A DNA stretch of 64,000 nt from Breviolum minutum Mf 1.05b.01. Taxonomy: Eukaryota > Sar > Dinophyceae > Suessiales > Symbiodiniaceae. Below the pieces are notes generated by a model that saw only the letters and a list, made by a program, of their open reading frames with translations, was not told where the DNA came from and made no database searches. Below, in pieces: positions 34,245 through 45,047 of this stretch. Each line of letters begins with the position of its first letter. The stretch's first letter is position 1. Both the position numbers and the translations under genes were made by a program. The stretch covers positions 1 through 64,000 of the forward strand of contig DF239784.1 in the NCBI GenBank assembly GCA_000507305.1, written 5' to 3'.

Positions 34245-34521
34245 GCAAAGAAATCACCCATCCTTCTGGGGAATGAGTCCATGTTGCTGCAGGTTTCCCT
34301 AACATGGCTTTCCCTGTGTTCACCACAGTATCTTAGAGGTTTTGCAGGAGCCCAGCCAAGAGGTGTGAGATTTCCCTTGGGGAAAATCATGATGGATGGT
34401 GGTGAAATCGACCCACCAGAAGATTTGGGCATCCATCTTAGATATCCATGTTTTGATGCGAAAGGAAGAAGTAAAAAACAATATCCATCCCAAATTGGTG
34501 GTGAAAAATGGTGATTTACCA

Positions 34522-34618
34522 TACCCTCCAGGGAACTAACATATCCCCCCAAAAATGGTATTTTGAAGATGATTCTCCTTTTCCCAAGGTGGGATATGTT
34601 TTTTTCCCTGGAGGGTAG
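34522..34618. mobile_element. CCCTCCAGGGAACTAACATATCC element, reference copy
   Basis: 97 bp, with long inverted ends ACCCTCCAGGGAACTAACAT ... GATATGTTTTTTTCCCTGGAGGGT and the shared core TTTTGAAGATGATTCTCCTT. Confidence 0.75.
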
Positions 34619-35028
34619 TACAATCCCGTTAAAAATCTCACCTTAACTTTAAGAAATCCAAGTTCTGGAATCCGCGGGGATTTCGGATCTCGTCGTTTTT
34701 TTGGGTGGGTGGTAGTAAGATTTCACCGACTTGAAGCCACAAAAAGCTCGGGGGATCAGAACCAAGGGGTAACACTTGGGATTTAACACTTGGGATGATG
34801 AAAAAACCACATCCATGCTGTGAAAAATTCCACATAAAAATGCCCCAACGACTGTTGCTTGTTCGTGGAATGCTTCTTCTTTTTCTGGGAAACAACATTG
34901 GAGCAACATCTTTTTATTTGCACCCACCAAAACCAAACCTTTTTGTTTTGTTTTTTTTTCAAAAGGTAAAAAAAAAGGTAACACAACAAAAAATATCACA
35001 AACATCAGAAAATGACTGCCCACCAACA

Positions 35029-35127
35029 CTAGTTGGTGGTTTCAACCCATTCCAAAAATATTAGTCAAACTGGTTTTTTTTTCCAAAATTGGGGTGAAAA
35101 CAAAAAATATTTGAAACCACCACCTAG
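35029..35127. mobile_element. CTAG-family element with AACA target duplication
   Basis: 99 bp, CTAGTTGGTGGTTTCAACCC ... TTTGAAACCACCACCTAG, with AACA on both sides (35025-35028 and 35128-35131). Confidence 0.88.
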
Positions 35128-35230
35128 AACATTTTCAAGTTTCAAATCGCCTGAAAGTTAACACCCCCAACCAAACATGTTCCTTGCATCAACCCAACCA
35201 AACCCAACAATAGCCACGAGAAAACCAAAC

Positions 35231-35418
35231 CCGTCGGTTAGATACTTTCCATGTAAAAATACTGGTTGTTTTTCATAAGGATCCTTGGATCCTTATATTG
35301 GCTAGATTTTTTTTTAGAAATCCCTGTAAATAACATAAAAAAACTGGGTAGTAAATTTCATCCCCCTTTGTTATCCCTAAACAACCAAAACGGGGCGTTT
35401 TTTTTTTCATTGCTCAAC
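35231..35418. mobile_element. GGATCCTTATA repeat, long copy
   Basis: Starts GTTAGATACTTTCCATG and ends TTTTTCATTGCTCAAC. It is longer than other copies because of A/T tracts. Confidence 0.55.
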
Positions 35419-35516
35419 TCACAACTGAAAAAGTAACGGATACGGACCATCAGCTCGAAGAAGTCGACAGAAATCTTCCGGTAAAAACCTGGTCGCGGGG
35501 CCACACATGGGGATAA

Positions 35517-35711
35517 CCCTCCAGGATCAACTAACATAGCTGGCTGGAAAATGCCCATTTTCAATAGGGAATACATCGACTCATTCATGGTGGATTTTCA
35601 ATTGCGACCTGCTAGTTTACTGGAGGGTGATTCCAAAACAAGGAACGACATACTGTTGATAGAAGCCATCCTGCACCAGTTGAGGTTGGTAGGTTTTCCT
35701 CCATCAACAGA
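35517..35711. mobile_element. Two adjacent short elements
   Basis: 35517-35628 belongs to the CTAACATAGC family (AACTAACATAGCTGGC ... GCTAGTTTACTGGAGGG). 35651-35711 is a very short TACTGTTGAT...CCATCAACAG element of about 61 bp. Confidence 0.55.
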
Positions 35712-36740
35712 CATGATGACATGTGTGGGGATTTTGAAGTCATTCAGAAAAGCGGGACCCGCTTAAAAAGGGGTGGTTTGTCCTTTCACCAAAAGGTTGC
35801 ATCTCTTACCCACATTGTCGATAAAATGCTATAGGTATGTCTCCACAAGGGCCACTATTCTTGGGTCATGCCTGAAGAACAAGTTCATCTATACGGAAAA
35901 AAATCAAGGAGAAGTATATAGTATTAAATGGACTCCTCATTGACTAGGAAAACAAGAAAACAAACATCAACTCATTCTGTAGATTTGTGCGATTCAATTT
36001 GTTGCTTGGGCAAAAGTGAACCCCCTTAAAAATCGTCCATTTGCACACAAAACCACTGATTTTCAGACAACAGATGACCTGCAAAAACTACTAAACCAGA
36101 CCAGCGGCTCTGAAAAATATCTCCAAGTATTGGTTCATTCTTGTTGAAAAAACAATCCTCGGCTTAGTAACAGCCAAAAAACGAAAAAAAAATGGATGGT
36201 TGGGAGATGATATTTCTTTTTGGGATGGTCTATCTTCAGGTGCGGACTGTTAATTTTAAGGGATGGTATAGACCATGAGCACCGAAAACCATGAAAAATA
36301 CAGGTTATTTACCATACACATCTCTAAACATGTAGGTTTTGGGTGCCCATGATATTTATTACACCCGGGAAGTGTAACAGCTTGCTAGCCCCAAACATGG
36401 GATGTTTTTTTCAGACTCACCGGCTTCATAACTGTTAAACTTCCCAGGGGTGACAAAACCCCAGACAAAAACACAACTCTTGCAGAGGTCAACGTTTTTG
36501 TAACGAATCAAATCATTTGTAAAACGAAAAAATACTTTTGTAAAGTCTAATTTCAATGGGTTTTCCATGTATAGAGGTCCTCAAAACAGAACATCTCACC
36601 TTCACTTTTACCGACATTTTTCGCTGAGTGTCTTCCCGCCTGATCCAACGATTCACGGTCCATGACTGGTTCTCAAAAGGAGCCTCGCTTGGGAGAAAAA
36701 CCCACGAACCCAGTTCCCCGATCCTATGTGGCACTCCATG
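35712..36740. other. Interval without a supported gene
   Basis: A fragment of the ATGGATGG...GCGGACTGTTAATTTTA repeat is at about 36190-36262. Nothing else is recognised. Confidence 0.4.
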
Positions 36741-36884
36741 CTTGGAGGATCATCCCAGGACTTGTAAGTGGTTAGTAACCCCTCTTTATAAACCGTTTAG
36801 GCCATTTGGAAGGGGAACAACTCTACTTAGGGGACTTATCAACTATGATTATTAACCACTTACTAATTGGGATGATCCTCCAAG
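36741..36884. mobile_element. CTTGGAGGATCATCCCA element, reference copy
   Basis: 144 bp with inverted ends CTTGGAGGATCATCCCAGG ... TTGGGATGATCCTCCAAG; subterminal TAAGTGGTTAGTAA and TTAACCACTTACTAA are also inverted. Relatives are at 12185, 17105, 21494 and 42050. Confidence 0.8.
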
Positions 36885-36958
36885 TGAGTCGGTCGCCAAC
36901 AATAAAAAACCCACAAAAACACCGTCGATTTTTCCGAGGTAAGATTTTCAAGAGTCCT

Positions 36959-37099
36959 CTAGTTGGTGGTTGAACCAACCCATCTGGAAAATATTCGTCA
37001 AATTGGGTCATTTCCCTAAAAAGGGATGAACAGAAAACATATTTGAAACCACCGGTCTTGTCGAACGCACCGTGTTGGTGCTGTGAAACCACCACTTAG
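36959..37099. mobile_element. CTAG-family element with internal insertion
   Basis: CTAGTTGGTGGTTGAACC at the left and AAACCACCACTTAG at the right. An internal second right-type end (TTTGAAACCACCGG, about 37043) is followed by about 55 extra bases. Confidence 0.7.
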
Positions 37100-37779
37100 T
37101 TCCTCTTTTAATACCATACCTACACCCCGAAAATTCAAATGGTAGTGAAAATTGGTGATTTACTATAATAGTAGAATGCGTAAAAAAAACACCAACTGAA
37201 CGAAGAAACGCAATAAATACCTACACCAGCAATGAAATTTGACGAATAGATTACATACTAATGGAAGGTCAAAACAGTTTTTTGCACGTCGCTCAAACGT
37301 GGTACATTGGGATAAAGACTTAATTGCGGATAACTGGACTTGGCTGGCAAATGGCGAAACATCTGAGTTTTGAAGAATTTTTCCACACACATAGTTTTAT
37401 TTCTGAGTGGAAACATGGACCTTAAACTTTCAAAAAGGCTGCATGACAAAACTTCATGAACTGATGGCACTTTGGAGGAAAGTACTTGTCTAGTTGGTGC
37501 TTTCGAAACATGTTACACCCTGGAAAAAAAATCATGGAACACAATCATGTTTTTTTCCTCTCTAGTGCGAATCCTGCTAGGTTCATCTCGCACAGTATCG
37601 AGCGTTGTTCAGGGATGAGAACCAGGCCAAAACAAACATTGGTGGGGATGGTTTGGGAAAAACCAACTTTTCTTTGGTACTGAAGAGTTTGTAGCTGCTA
37701 ACCATTGATGTCCGTCAAGTCGGTCACTTGCAAGATGTCTTTCAATTTCAGGGAGCACCGAAAAGTTGGTATTCCGAAA

Positions 37780-37925
37780 CGGCCTGGAGTGTTTCGTCAA
37801 GCGCTCGCAGCGCCCGCAGAGTGGCTCGGATCTGTTCATTCTCTGTTTCCTCTGCCAACTCTTGCGGAACTTGGACTGGCTCAGGTTGTCTCATCTCTTC
37901 CTTGCGCCTCTTGATTTCTGGAATC
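37780..37925 (-). CDS. Orphan minus-strand exon, charged helical segment
   Basis: The minus-strand frame reads IKRRKEEMRQPEPVQVPQEL and then an acidic and Arg/Leu-rich helix (ENEQIRATLRALRALDETLQ). The composition is protein-like, and the stretch is preceded by GGATTCCAG and followed by CTCCAG|GC, which could be a GC donor. No partner exon was found and the function is unknown. The + strand frames in the same place are less protein-like. Confidence 0.4.
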
Positions 37926-37978
37926 CCCCATGCACACATCCCAAAACTCTGACCACAAATTGTCTCCTTGAGGTTTAG

Positions 37979-38796
37979 CAGCATTCATTTTGGATGATGC
38001 ACCATGGGGCCAAGAGCCCTAAGAGGACGTTCGTGTGGTCGAACCGCCGGGAATTGGTGGCCAGACTTGTCATGGTCTCAGGCTTACCAATTTCAACTTA
38101 AGTACATCTTGTTACTCTACAACCATGTAGTGCATATCTAACCGCACATATTGTTTCATGGTTTTTGATGATGAGGATAAAGGCAAATTGACAAAGATTC
38201 AGAGTGTGAAAAAGACCAAAGTGAAGACAACCCGTGCCCTACTTAGATGAAATCTACGTGTTTCTGGGTTGGTGTGATTGTCTATATATATATATATAGG
38301 CATGACTGTGGGGCCCCAAGGTCAGTATACCAAAGCTGATGGAAGCAAAGGATTTTGTGGAAGCCGTGCGCTGAAAGGAACACAGTTCGAGGCCTAGGCA
38401 TATTAAATCTATATATACCTGCATGAAATTGATTCATTCCACTTGTGATCATGTCGCAACCCAATCCAGAATCCAGCCCCAACTCTAAGGGAATATCCGA
38501 AGGGCCTTGGAAAATCTCTGGTCAAGATCTATCGCGAGTTGAATGTTTCAGAAAAACCTTTAGCTTGTCCCCGACAAAAAGCTGATTTCAGTTACAGTTC
38601 TGACTTAAAACTGTTCAGAGATATGCCCATGGGAGATACCTGGCCTGACGCCTGCCTCAAGGAAGTATACTTGTACCTATGGAACTCCAAGAGCACGCAT
38701 GTCCCAAAGGAGTGGGCCTCAACACTTGTCTCCTTTACAAGGAGTCTTCGAGAAGCCACTTGCCAGCAATACGGGATTAGCCCCAAGGAAACTTGA
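37979..38796 (+). pseudogene. 3' fragment of the methyltransferase-like family (second copy)
   Basis: Three blocks align by eye with the last exons of the gene at 54.9-62.1 kb. 37979-38074: FWMMHHGAKSPKRTFVWSN, compare SWYMLHYGSPTPKKSYAYSN. About 38131-38254: FDDEDKGKLTKIQSVKKTK. About 38487-38796: YPKGLGKSLVKIYRELN ... DTWPDACLKEVYLYLWNS, compare YPAQFGQKMVDLFDRM ... DLWPEAHMVSACHYI. It ends at a TGA (38794-38796). The N-terminal exons with the FAG and CSSW motifs are not found upstream, where repeats and an opposite-strand exon lie. I call it a truncated copy; a functional short gene cannot be excluded. A TA microsatellite (38282-38300) lies in its last intron. Confidence 0.6.
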
Positions 38797-39746
38797 AAGA
38801 GTGGTGGGGGTAGAATTAAAGAATTACTGTCAAAGAAATGAATTTGCAGTGCATCCCTGATGCGCTTGACCCCTTTCTTGACTTCCTTGATCACCATTGC
38901 GGACAAAAAACACAAAGGAAGATCACAAATCATGAACCCAGAAAGTCTGATGGAGCTTTGGAAGATGATTCTTCTTTGCAAAAGGGCGGCCTTTAGGTTC
39001 CATATGTTCCATTCAAAAAAAATACGGCTTGTAGTCAGGTTGGATTGTAGCCAACAACAAAAATCCACAAAAAAAACGTCAATTTTTCCGAGGTAAGATT
39101 TTCAAGAGTCCTCTTGTGTTGGTGGTTTTTCACCAACCCATCTGGAAAATATGACCCGTCAAATTGGGTCATTTCCCTAAATGTAGGGGGTTTGAACATC
39201 GAGAAAAAACAACCCATTGAGACCACCATCATGCCCCGCCGGATGGCCTCGTTGTTCAACAAGTATCCACCATGGGAAGGATGAGTATGTGGCCTCGCAG
39301 AGGTGATCTCTGTTTTCGTAAAAAGGACTATGGGTATGTAACGTAATTTGCCACATGTGGTACAAAAAAGGGGCCCCCCTGACCCTAGTTACAAGGTAGT
39401 GAAAAAACCCCAGGTTCAACCCTATGAAAAGCCATGGTTGTTTTCATGGGTATAGCTAGAAATAAATCCACATGTAGTAACACCTTTTCTATTTTTTATC
39501 TCAGAATCAATACAGAGATTTTAATTGTAACATTTCTCTAAGCATGTGTTCTTTTGTTGCTGACATCCCGCATTTTGTTTTTTTGAAATCTGTGACGTCA
39601 TGCGCATTGTGGAATTATTGCCCGTCTAGACCCTGAATCTACCCCATCTCTTTTGGTAGATCCCCTCTGTACCACCCTCCTGGGCAGGTATGTAAACCTC
39701 CTACCCCCTGTTAGCTCAAGGACAAAGAGTGCACATAAGTTGTCAG
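38797..39746. other. Interval with a worn CTAG-family copy
   Basis: 39069-39180 repeats the segment at 36910-37020 (TTTTTCCGAGGTAAGATTTT, TCAAGAGTCCTCT, then a CTAG-family left end). The element (about 39112-39232) is degenerate at both ends. No gene is supported. Confidence 0.45.
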
Positions 39747-39851
39747 GAGCCCAGGTCCATGCAGGATTTCTCCCCAGATGCGGCGATGAAGATGGGCACT
39801 AGTATGTATGCCATCCTGAAGCAAGACTCTCGATGGATTCAGTGGATCAGG
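39747..39851 (+). CDS. Orphan + strand exon
   Basis: 105 bp, opened by TTGTCAG and closed by a GTGTGAG donor, reading MQDFSPDAAMKMGTSMYAIL and then KQDSRWIQWI. The splice signals are good and the composition is protein-like; no domain is recognised and no partner exon was found. It lies tail to tail with the minus-strand exons just downstream. Confidence 0.4.
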
Positions 39852-40330
39852 GTGTGAGTTGCAGTCAGCATCCTCCGTTTCAGCCAAGGTTCGAAGTCAG
39901 ACAATGTGTTTTGGCCGAAGAGGACTCCGGTGTGCGGCCCCTGCCCCTGACAGGAGGGGAGGAGGGGCCGTGACTTGAACCTGGCGGGACATGCTTCAAC
40001 AGCAGGTTCCACCGTTCCACCGTTCCTGAACCCACGGGACATTCGTAGGAAAGCTTCAAACTCCTCGTTATCTTCATAGGAGTGAGTGAGCTTGCCGTAC
40101 AACCTGGAATTCTTAGTTTCCAGTAGCTTCATGCTGAGTACAGCACTGTGCAAGATGTGCCAGTTGTGAAGCAATGCCACCCTGTCAGCTGTGCTTTGCT
40201 ACGAGGATATATGCCGCAGTTAGTACGCACCTGTTTGCCGGTGCACAAGTTATTGATGATGAAGTCTCGCAAGTGACCTTCTGCACTCCGCCGCACCGTT
40301 CTCTCAAACTTCGCTGTTCGTTTTTTTTGT
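39840..40330 (-). CDS. Two-exon minus-strand gene fragment
   Basis: Exon 40330-40237 reads KFERTVRRSAEGHLRDFIIN and ends GGCAAACAG|GTGCGT. After an 89-bp intron ending GCACAG, exon 40147 onward reads MKLLETKNSRLYGKLTHSYE, then EDNEEFEAFLRMSRGFRN, staying open to a TGA at 39839-39841. The N-terminal two thirds are protein-like; the part after about 40010 is Pro/Arg-rich and may be read-through past a donor (AACG|GTGGAA). I do not recognise the family. Confidence 0.45.
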
Positions 40331-40590
40331 TTTCCAAGGCGAATTTCATTTCCCCCCATGGCTTTAGGGGGGTTGGTTATACGAAAATCCACAAAGATGA
40401 GATTTCAGCGAGTGGAAAAAAACTCCTGTAAAAAAGGAATCGTTGTAAGAGATTTTCATTCTTTCCCTTTTGGGGAGCCTCCAGAGTCACCTTTTTCAGT
40501 GCCTTTACTTGGAAAAAAAAAACCCTCGTGTAAGGTAGACAGGTTTTTCCAAAGTTTCAGGTCAAGTAAAATGGTGGTAAAAAATACAGG

Positions 40591-40695
40591 GTGCCCTCTG
40601 GTAAACCAACATAGCAATGGAAAACCAACATTTTTAAGGAGATACATTTTCAAATGGTGGATTTCCCATTGCTGTGTTAGTTTACCGGAGTGTAC
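40591..40695. mobile_element. CTCTGGTAAACCAACATAGCAATGG element, reference copy
   Basis: 105 bp, with inverted ends CCCTCTGGTAAACCAACATAG ... GCTGTGTTAGTTTACCGGAG and the core GGAGATACATTTTCAAATGG. Confidence 0.75.
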
Positions 40696-40868
40696 AACGG
40701 GGTGTTTTATTCTTCCTGGTTGGTGCGAACCACCCTCACCTTGTTGCAACTCGAACTGCTCCGACCATTTATTGGGAAGTGGCAATCCCAACAGCTCATG
40801 GCCAGGTACGTGGGTTCTAATGGTCGATTTCCAAGTAAAACTAGCTGAGCCACCAAAAAAAAAAACAC

Positions 40869-41000
40869 CTCGGATACTTTCCATGAAATACTGGTTCTTT
40901 CATAGGGATCCGGGATCCTTGCAATGGTTTACTACAATCCCCACAGTATTTCATCCCCTATATACCCTAAACCTCAGGTTTTTGTTTTTGATTGCTCAAC
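40869..41000. mobile_element. GGATACTTTCCAT...ATTGCTCAAC repeat
   Basis: The family order is preserved: TCGGATACTTTCCATG, TTTCATAGGGATCC, CCCTATATACCCTAAA, ATTGCTCAAC. Confidence 0.6.
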
Positions 41001-41247
41001 TAACCTGGAAGTTTCTCGGAGTCCCCGGAGACTTCGAGTGAAATCACCTTAGACAGCTGGGGGGTCCATTCTTGTTGTTCTACTGGTTACTTTGGGTTTG
41101 ACAAAGATTGAAGCAAACAAAACTACCAATTTTTTTGGTCGAATGCCTTTTCATATTCACTATCTTTGACTCAGATTTTGGGTGTAGATGAGTTCCACTC
41201 ATGATCTTCGGATCATTTTGTCTTTGCTATTCCATATGTCCAACACC

Positions 41248-41437
41248 CCTGAAAACGAACATGGAATCGGACAAAACCTGGCTGGAAAAAGGAAAAACAT
41301 CTACAAAGACCACCAAATTTTTGGTTCCATATTACCTCCCCCCCGAAAAGTAACAATGGACAACCAATAATTCTTAATAGGAAATACATCTTCAAATGGT
41401 TGTGTTTCCATTCTCATGCTAGTTTTCTGCGGGGGGT
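41248..41437. mobile_element. ACACCCCTGAAAACGAACATGG long variant
   Basis: The left end matches 7282. The right part, TTAATAGGAAATACATCTTC ... CATGCTAGTTTTCTGCGGGG, matches the AACTAACAT..GCAATGG family, so this is a composite or a recombinant. Confidence 0.5.
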
Positions 41438-41867
41438 AGTTTTTTTTGGGTGACAGCAATAAGAAGCCACAATGGGGAACCGAAAAAGTGTTGCAAAAAT
41501 GGTGGTAGCTGAGCTGTAGTGAATTTGTGCAACTTCTTTTTGGGTCCGTTGCTGCAACTTCTTACAAGCTAGTTGTGTCAAAGTACGTTATTTACAGTGA
41601 GGTTCGGTGAGGTCGTAATAGTTTGCTGAAAGATAGTTATAAATGGAGTTCAAACCCTTATAAATGGGCCAAAAATAAATGGGTAAGTGGGGTGAAATCA
41701 CCCAACTTATGAGGGTCATTTCACTCCAATTACAACTGGTTGGTTGGGGCCCCAGCCAAGGCCAACAATTGCGTTCTCCCGAGATGAGGTACGGCCTCGC
41801 ACGTTTTTTTGGAATGGCAGGTTTTGAAGGCAAACTATGATGGGCCTTAGAAGATGTATCTTTCTGG

Positions 41868-41985
41868 GCAAATTATAATATTTCCACCCAACCTAGATTT
41901 CCCTGAAATAAGGGGTCATTTCCCGTTCCTTAGCTACCTTTTGTGGATGAAAACTCCTGTGAGGTCGCTATATTTTGACCAGTAT
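41868..41985. mobile_element. CTGGGCAAATTATAATA element
   Basis: CTGGGCAAATTATAATATTTC ... CGCTATATTTTGACCAG, about 118 bp. Confidence 0.65.
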
Positions 41986-42210
41986 CTTCCTTTAAATATA
42001 TGGCGTCATTTTGGATATCTTGCTGTTAAATTTCAGGGGTGTACTTAGCAGGATCATCCCAGGATTGGTTTCAGTGGGAAACGGGTGGAACTTCCCCATG
42101 GCTTTAAGCCATGGGAGTTTGGCCCTGTTGGAAAGGGGTCCAATCCAACCACAACCTGATCCTTAGGGGACTTATTAACCATGGTTCTGAGTGAGTTCCA
42201 GTCATTATAG

Positions 42211-42308
42211 CTAGTTGGTGGTTTCAACCCATTTGAAAAATATTACTCAAAATGGGAATCTTCCCCAAGTAGGGGTGAAAAAATAAATAAATTGAAACCA
42301 CCACCTAG
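42211..42308. mobile_element. CTAG-family element with ATAG target duplication and known empty site
   Basis: 98 bp, CTAGTTGGTGGTTTCAACCC ... TTGAAACCACCACCTAG, flanked by ATAG (42207-42210 and 42309-42312). The duplicated segment at 45141-45170 reads CAGTCATTATGGACTATA with no insertion, giving the pre-insertion site (ATGG in place of the duplicated ATAG). Confidence 0.92.
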
Positions 42309-42330
42309 ATAGACTATATATACCATTTTA

Positions 42331-42433
42331 AGGGAACTAACATATCAACATAACATATCCTTTTATCCTTGGCAATCGTGAAGATGATTATTTTTTCTTT
42401 TCCCAAGAATCGGATATGGTTAGTTTCCTGGAC
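42331..42433. mobile_element. GGGAACTAACATATC element
   Basis: GGGAACTAACATATC ... GATATGGTTAGTTTCCTGG, with an internal GTGAAGATGATTATTTTTTC core. Confidence 0.6.
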
Positions 42434-42870
42434 ATTATATAGCCTTGACCAAAACCACTTTTGGGGTCATCAAATCCACCAACCGAGGAAACATGGGGTG
42501 AAAAAATCCGCATTTTTCTGGGCTGGTCAACCTACCCTCTCCGGCCTTATTAAGGGCTTTTTAACAAGTTGGTTTCCGCTTAGTAAGGCCTTGTCAAACC
42601 CCGTGTCTCTGAACCAAAACATTGAAATAGATGAGTTCAGTCTAAGTTTCTTATTCATGTGAATAACCGCACATGTACATATGTATGTAAATATAGAGAC
42701 AAAGGGCGCATCTCAAAATCAATGATACATCTTTGATCTGGTAAACTAATGATTTTTGAAAGCCTCACTTTAGCGACATTCCGGGAAATTACATCTCTCA
42801 GCAATCATCATCAGACTGATGCTTTCAAACCCATCTGAGCCACATGCAAAACCTCTATCAATTCTTCTTA

Positions 42871-43000
42871 CATTCCATTATACTGGTTGGTTTGTAGGGA
42901 TCCTCATAATGGCTTCTTATGGCTTATCATAATCCCTATAAACCTGGGTAGTATTTCATCCCCTATATGCAGCATTTTTACCAGGGTGAACTGGTCGCTG
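42871..43000. mobile_element. GGATCC repeat family copy
   Basis: CATTATACTGGTTGGTTTGTA, GGGATCCTCATAATGG, CATCCCCTATATGC in family order. Confidence 0.55.
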
Positions 43001-43097
43001 CCGATTTAAAGTAAGAGAATTAGCCTCAACTCAACTTGGATCATTTCCTCAAGAATCCGGGCGAGATCAAAAAGACATCCATTGAAAAACATCATGT

Positions 43098-43310
43098 ATG
43101 TAAGGTATATATTCACCCACATTTGGCTCATTTTCATGGTACATGTTATAGGTAAATCATATTTAAACATACCTTACATTCTGGCCAAATTATAATAATA
43201 TTTCACCAACCATCCTAGGTTTCCCTGAAATAGCCGGGGATTTTCCCTTACGAAAAACCACCATTTAGGGGCCCAGGTAAAGTGTGAGGTCGCCATCATT
43301 TGAGCAGAAT
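43098..43310. mobile_element. GTAAGGTATATA element next to a CTGGCCAAATT element
   Basis: 43098-43181 has inverted ends ATGTAAGGTATATAT ... AACATACCTTACAT. Directly after it, 43183-43310 begins CTGGCCAAATTATAATA and ends CATTTGAGCAG. The same pair starts at 46127. Confidence 0.6.
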
Positions 43311-43414
43311 GATTGGTCGCTAGGGTCAAAAGTTGCCTTTGGAATGGGGAATAAACTCATCCCATCTGACAAAGGGTGTTCCCCTAGCAGTCATGGGAGC
43401 CACAAGATTCAAAC

Positions 43415-43568
43415 CCGGCCGGATATTTTCCTTTGAATCCTGGTTCTTATCTGGTTCTTCAATAGGGATCCTTATAATGCTTTACTATAATCCCCGTACA
43501 ACTTGTGTAGTAAAATCTTTTCTATATACCCTAAACAACAAAAACGGGGCCCTTTTTTCATTGCTCAT
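43415..43568. mobile_element. GGATCCTTATAATGC repeat copy
   Basis: CCGGATATTTTCCTTTGAA, AATAGGGATCCTTATAATGC, TACCCTAAACAACAAAAACGG, CATTGCTCA. Confidence 0.6.
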
Positions 43569-45047
43569 TTCGAAATTTCCTTGGGCCATTTTTTCATTCA
43601 CCTTTCCACCCACCCTTTCCGAACCGAAGTTTTAGCGGGCTCCCCGAGGCACGAATCTGGAAAACGGTTGTAAGCCACCAGGATGTCCGAGAGCGATTGC
43701 TGGCGGCCGGGGCGAAATCGCAACCACACATTGCGAAAGCACGGGTGTTTTTTTGTTTATAATGGAACGACCCCGTTTTTCATAAACCCCATGGTTGTTT
43801 AAATGGGGGGGTCCCATTTTAAAGGGGATTTATCACTCTTGGGGGTACCCCCCTTAATAATCACTATAGGGGTTTATTAATCCGGGGTTGACATTACCCA
43901 GGAAGTCCAAGTCGACCAAACGGCTGGGCACCATTAGTAGTACTAGTAGGGAATCCTTGACATGAACATTTTCCAAAGACCAGCCACGAATTGTTTGGTC
44001 GACTGGACTTCCAGGGTATACATCATTTTTTTTTTGCAAAAATCATGGCTTGGGGCAGCTGAATTCATGCTAAGAAGATTGACCACTTAGAGTTTTTTCA
44101 AATGCTTTTTTCCCGGACAAACACATAGAATTCCAAAATGAATGGAAAAGGCTGGAGACGGAAAGTCTTCCAAGTTCAAAACATTTCAGTTTTTTGGTTC
44201 TGGAAAAACACGAAAATTGTTTTTTTTCCTTGGACATAGTTACGAGGGGTGGATGAATCCATCGTGTTAAGCCCATTTTAAGGTGATGTAGAGCGCACCA
44301 CCAAAGGGACATGAACAAAAAACACAGGGGCTACGGGCTATGTTAGTTTTAGGGGCCCAAACACCAGTTCCAAGTAGGGTTATAGGGTCATAACTCCACT
44401 AATGGGTCATAACCTCTGTATAAGTAGATTGTAAGTCCCGTAAGTAGATCATAAATCAACTGACTAACTATAGTTACTAACTTCCACGGAGACCCTTGTA
44501 ACCCTCCGGACACTAACAACTCGCCGGCTGGAAAATCCCTATCTTTCCCTTGGTAAAGACCATCAACAATTCGGTGGATTCTTGCCGTTTGCTATGTTAC
44601 ATCTGTCATTCTAGGACACCAACCCAAACCACGCATTGTTATAAGGGAAATCCATCAAAATTGCCATTTGTATGGTTTGATTCCCCTCCAAATTTGGTGA
44701 TATAATGACCACTGTGCTACTTTACCAGCGGAATGGGGGTCAAGACAACCAGCTTCATGGGATCCGAAAAGCTTGCACCACTTGAGACCCGCAGTGCGAC
44801 CCGGCCGTCATTTCTGAGCATGCCAAAAAAAACAGAGACCCCCTAAATAACCCAACTTTTTACACATCAGAGATTTGTCTAGACCTATCATGAGTCACTG
44901 GAAAGCAAGCCAAATTTACAACAACAGAAACCCCAAATTTTGGGATGAGTATAAAAGGTTTCCCATGTCAAACAAATAGTCGACTATGGTGAAAGTCCCA
45001 AGTTTTTCAAATTGGTCGTTGTTGGACTAACCCAGGGTTTCGGACGT
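43569..45047. other. Interval without a supported gene
   Basis: No repeat boundary or protein domain was recognised. Frames are short or follow T-tracts. Confidence 0.4.

Larger units (their letters stand above)
42087..43240 (+). repeat. Segmental duplication, copy 1 (partner 45048-46258)
   Basis: Shared collinear blocks: 42087-42210 with 45048-45160 (CCCCCATGGCTTTAAGCCATGG, GTGAGTTCCAGTCATTAT), 42309-42350 with 45161-45210, and 43093-43240 with 46122-46258 (AAGGTATATA, CATACCTTACATTC). The offset is about 3 kb. Confidence 0.65.

Noticed and set aside
33794-34552. 252-codon minus-strand frame
   Set aside because: It runs straight through a complete TACTGTTGATGG element and shows no domain or steady composition; a chance open frame.
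40358-41041. 227-codon + strand frame
   Set aside because: It covers two repeat elements (40591-40695 and 40869-41000) whose relatives elsewhere are in other frames.
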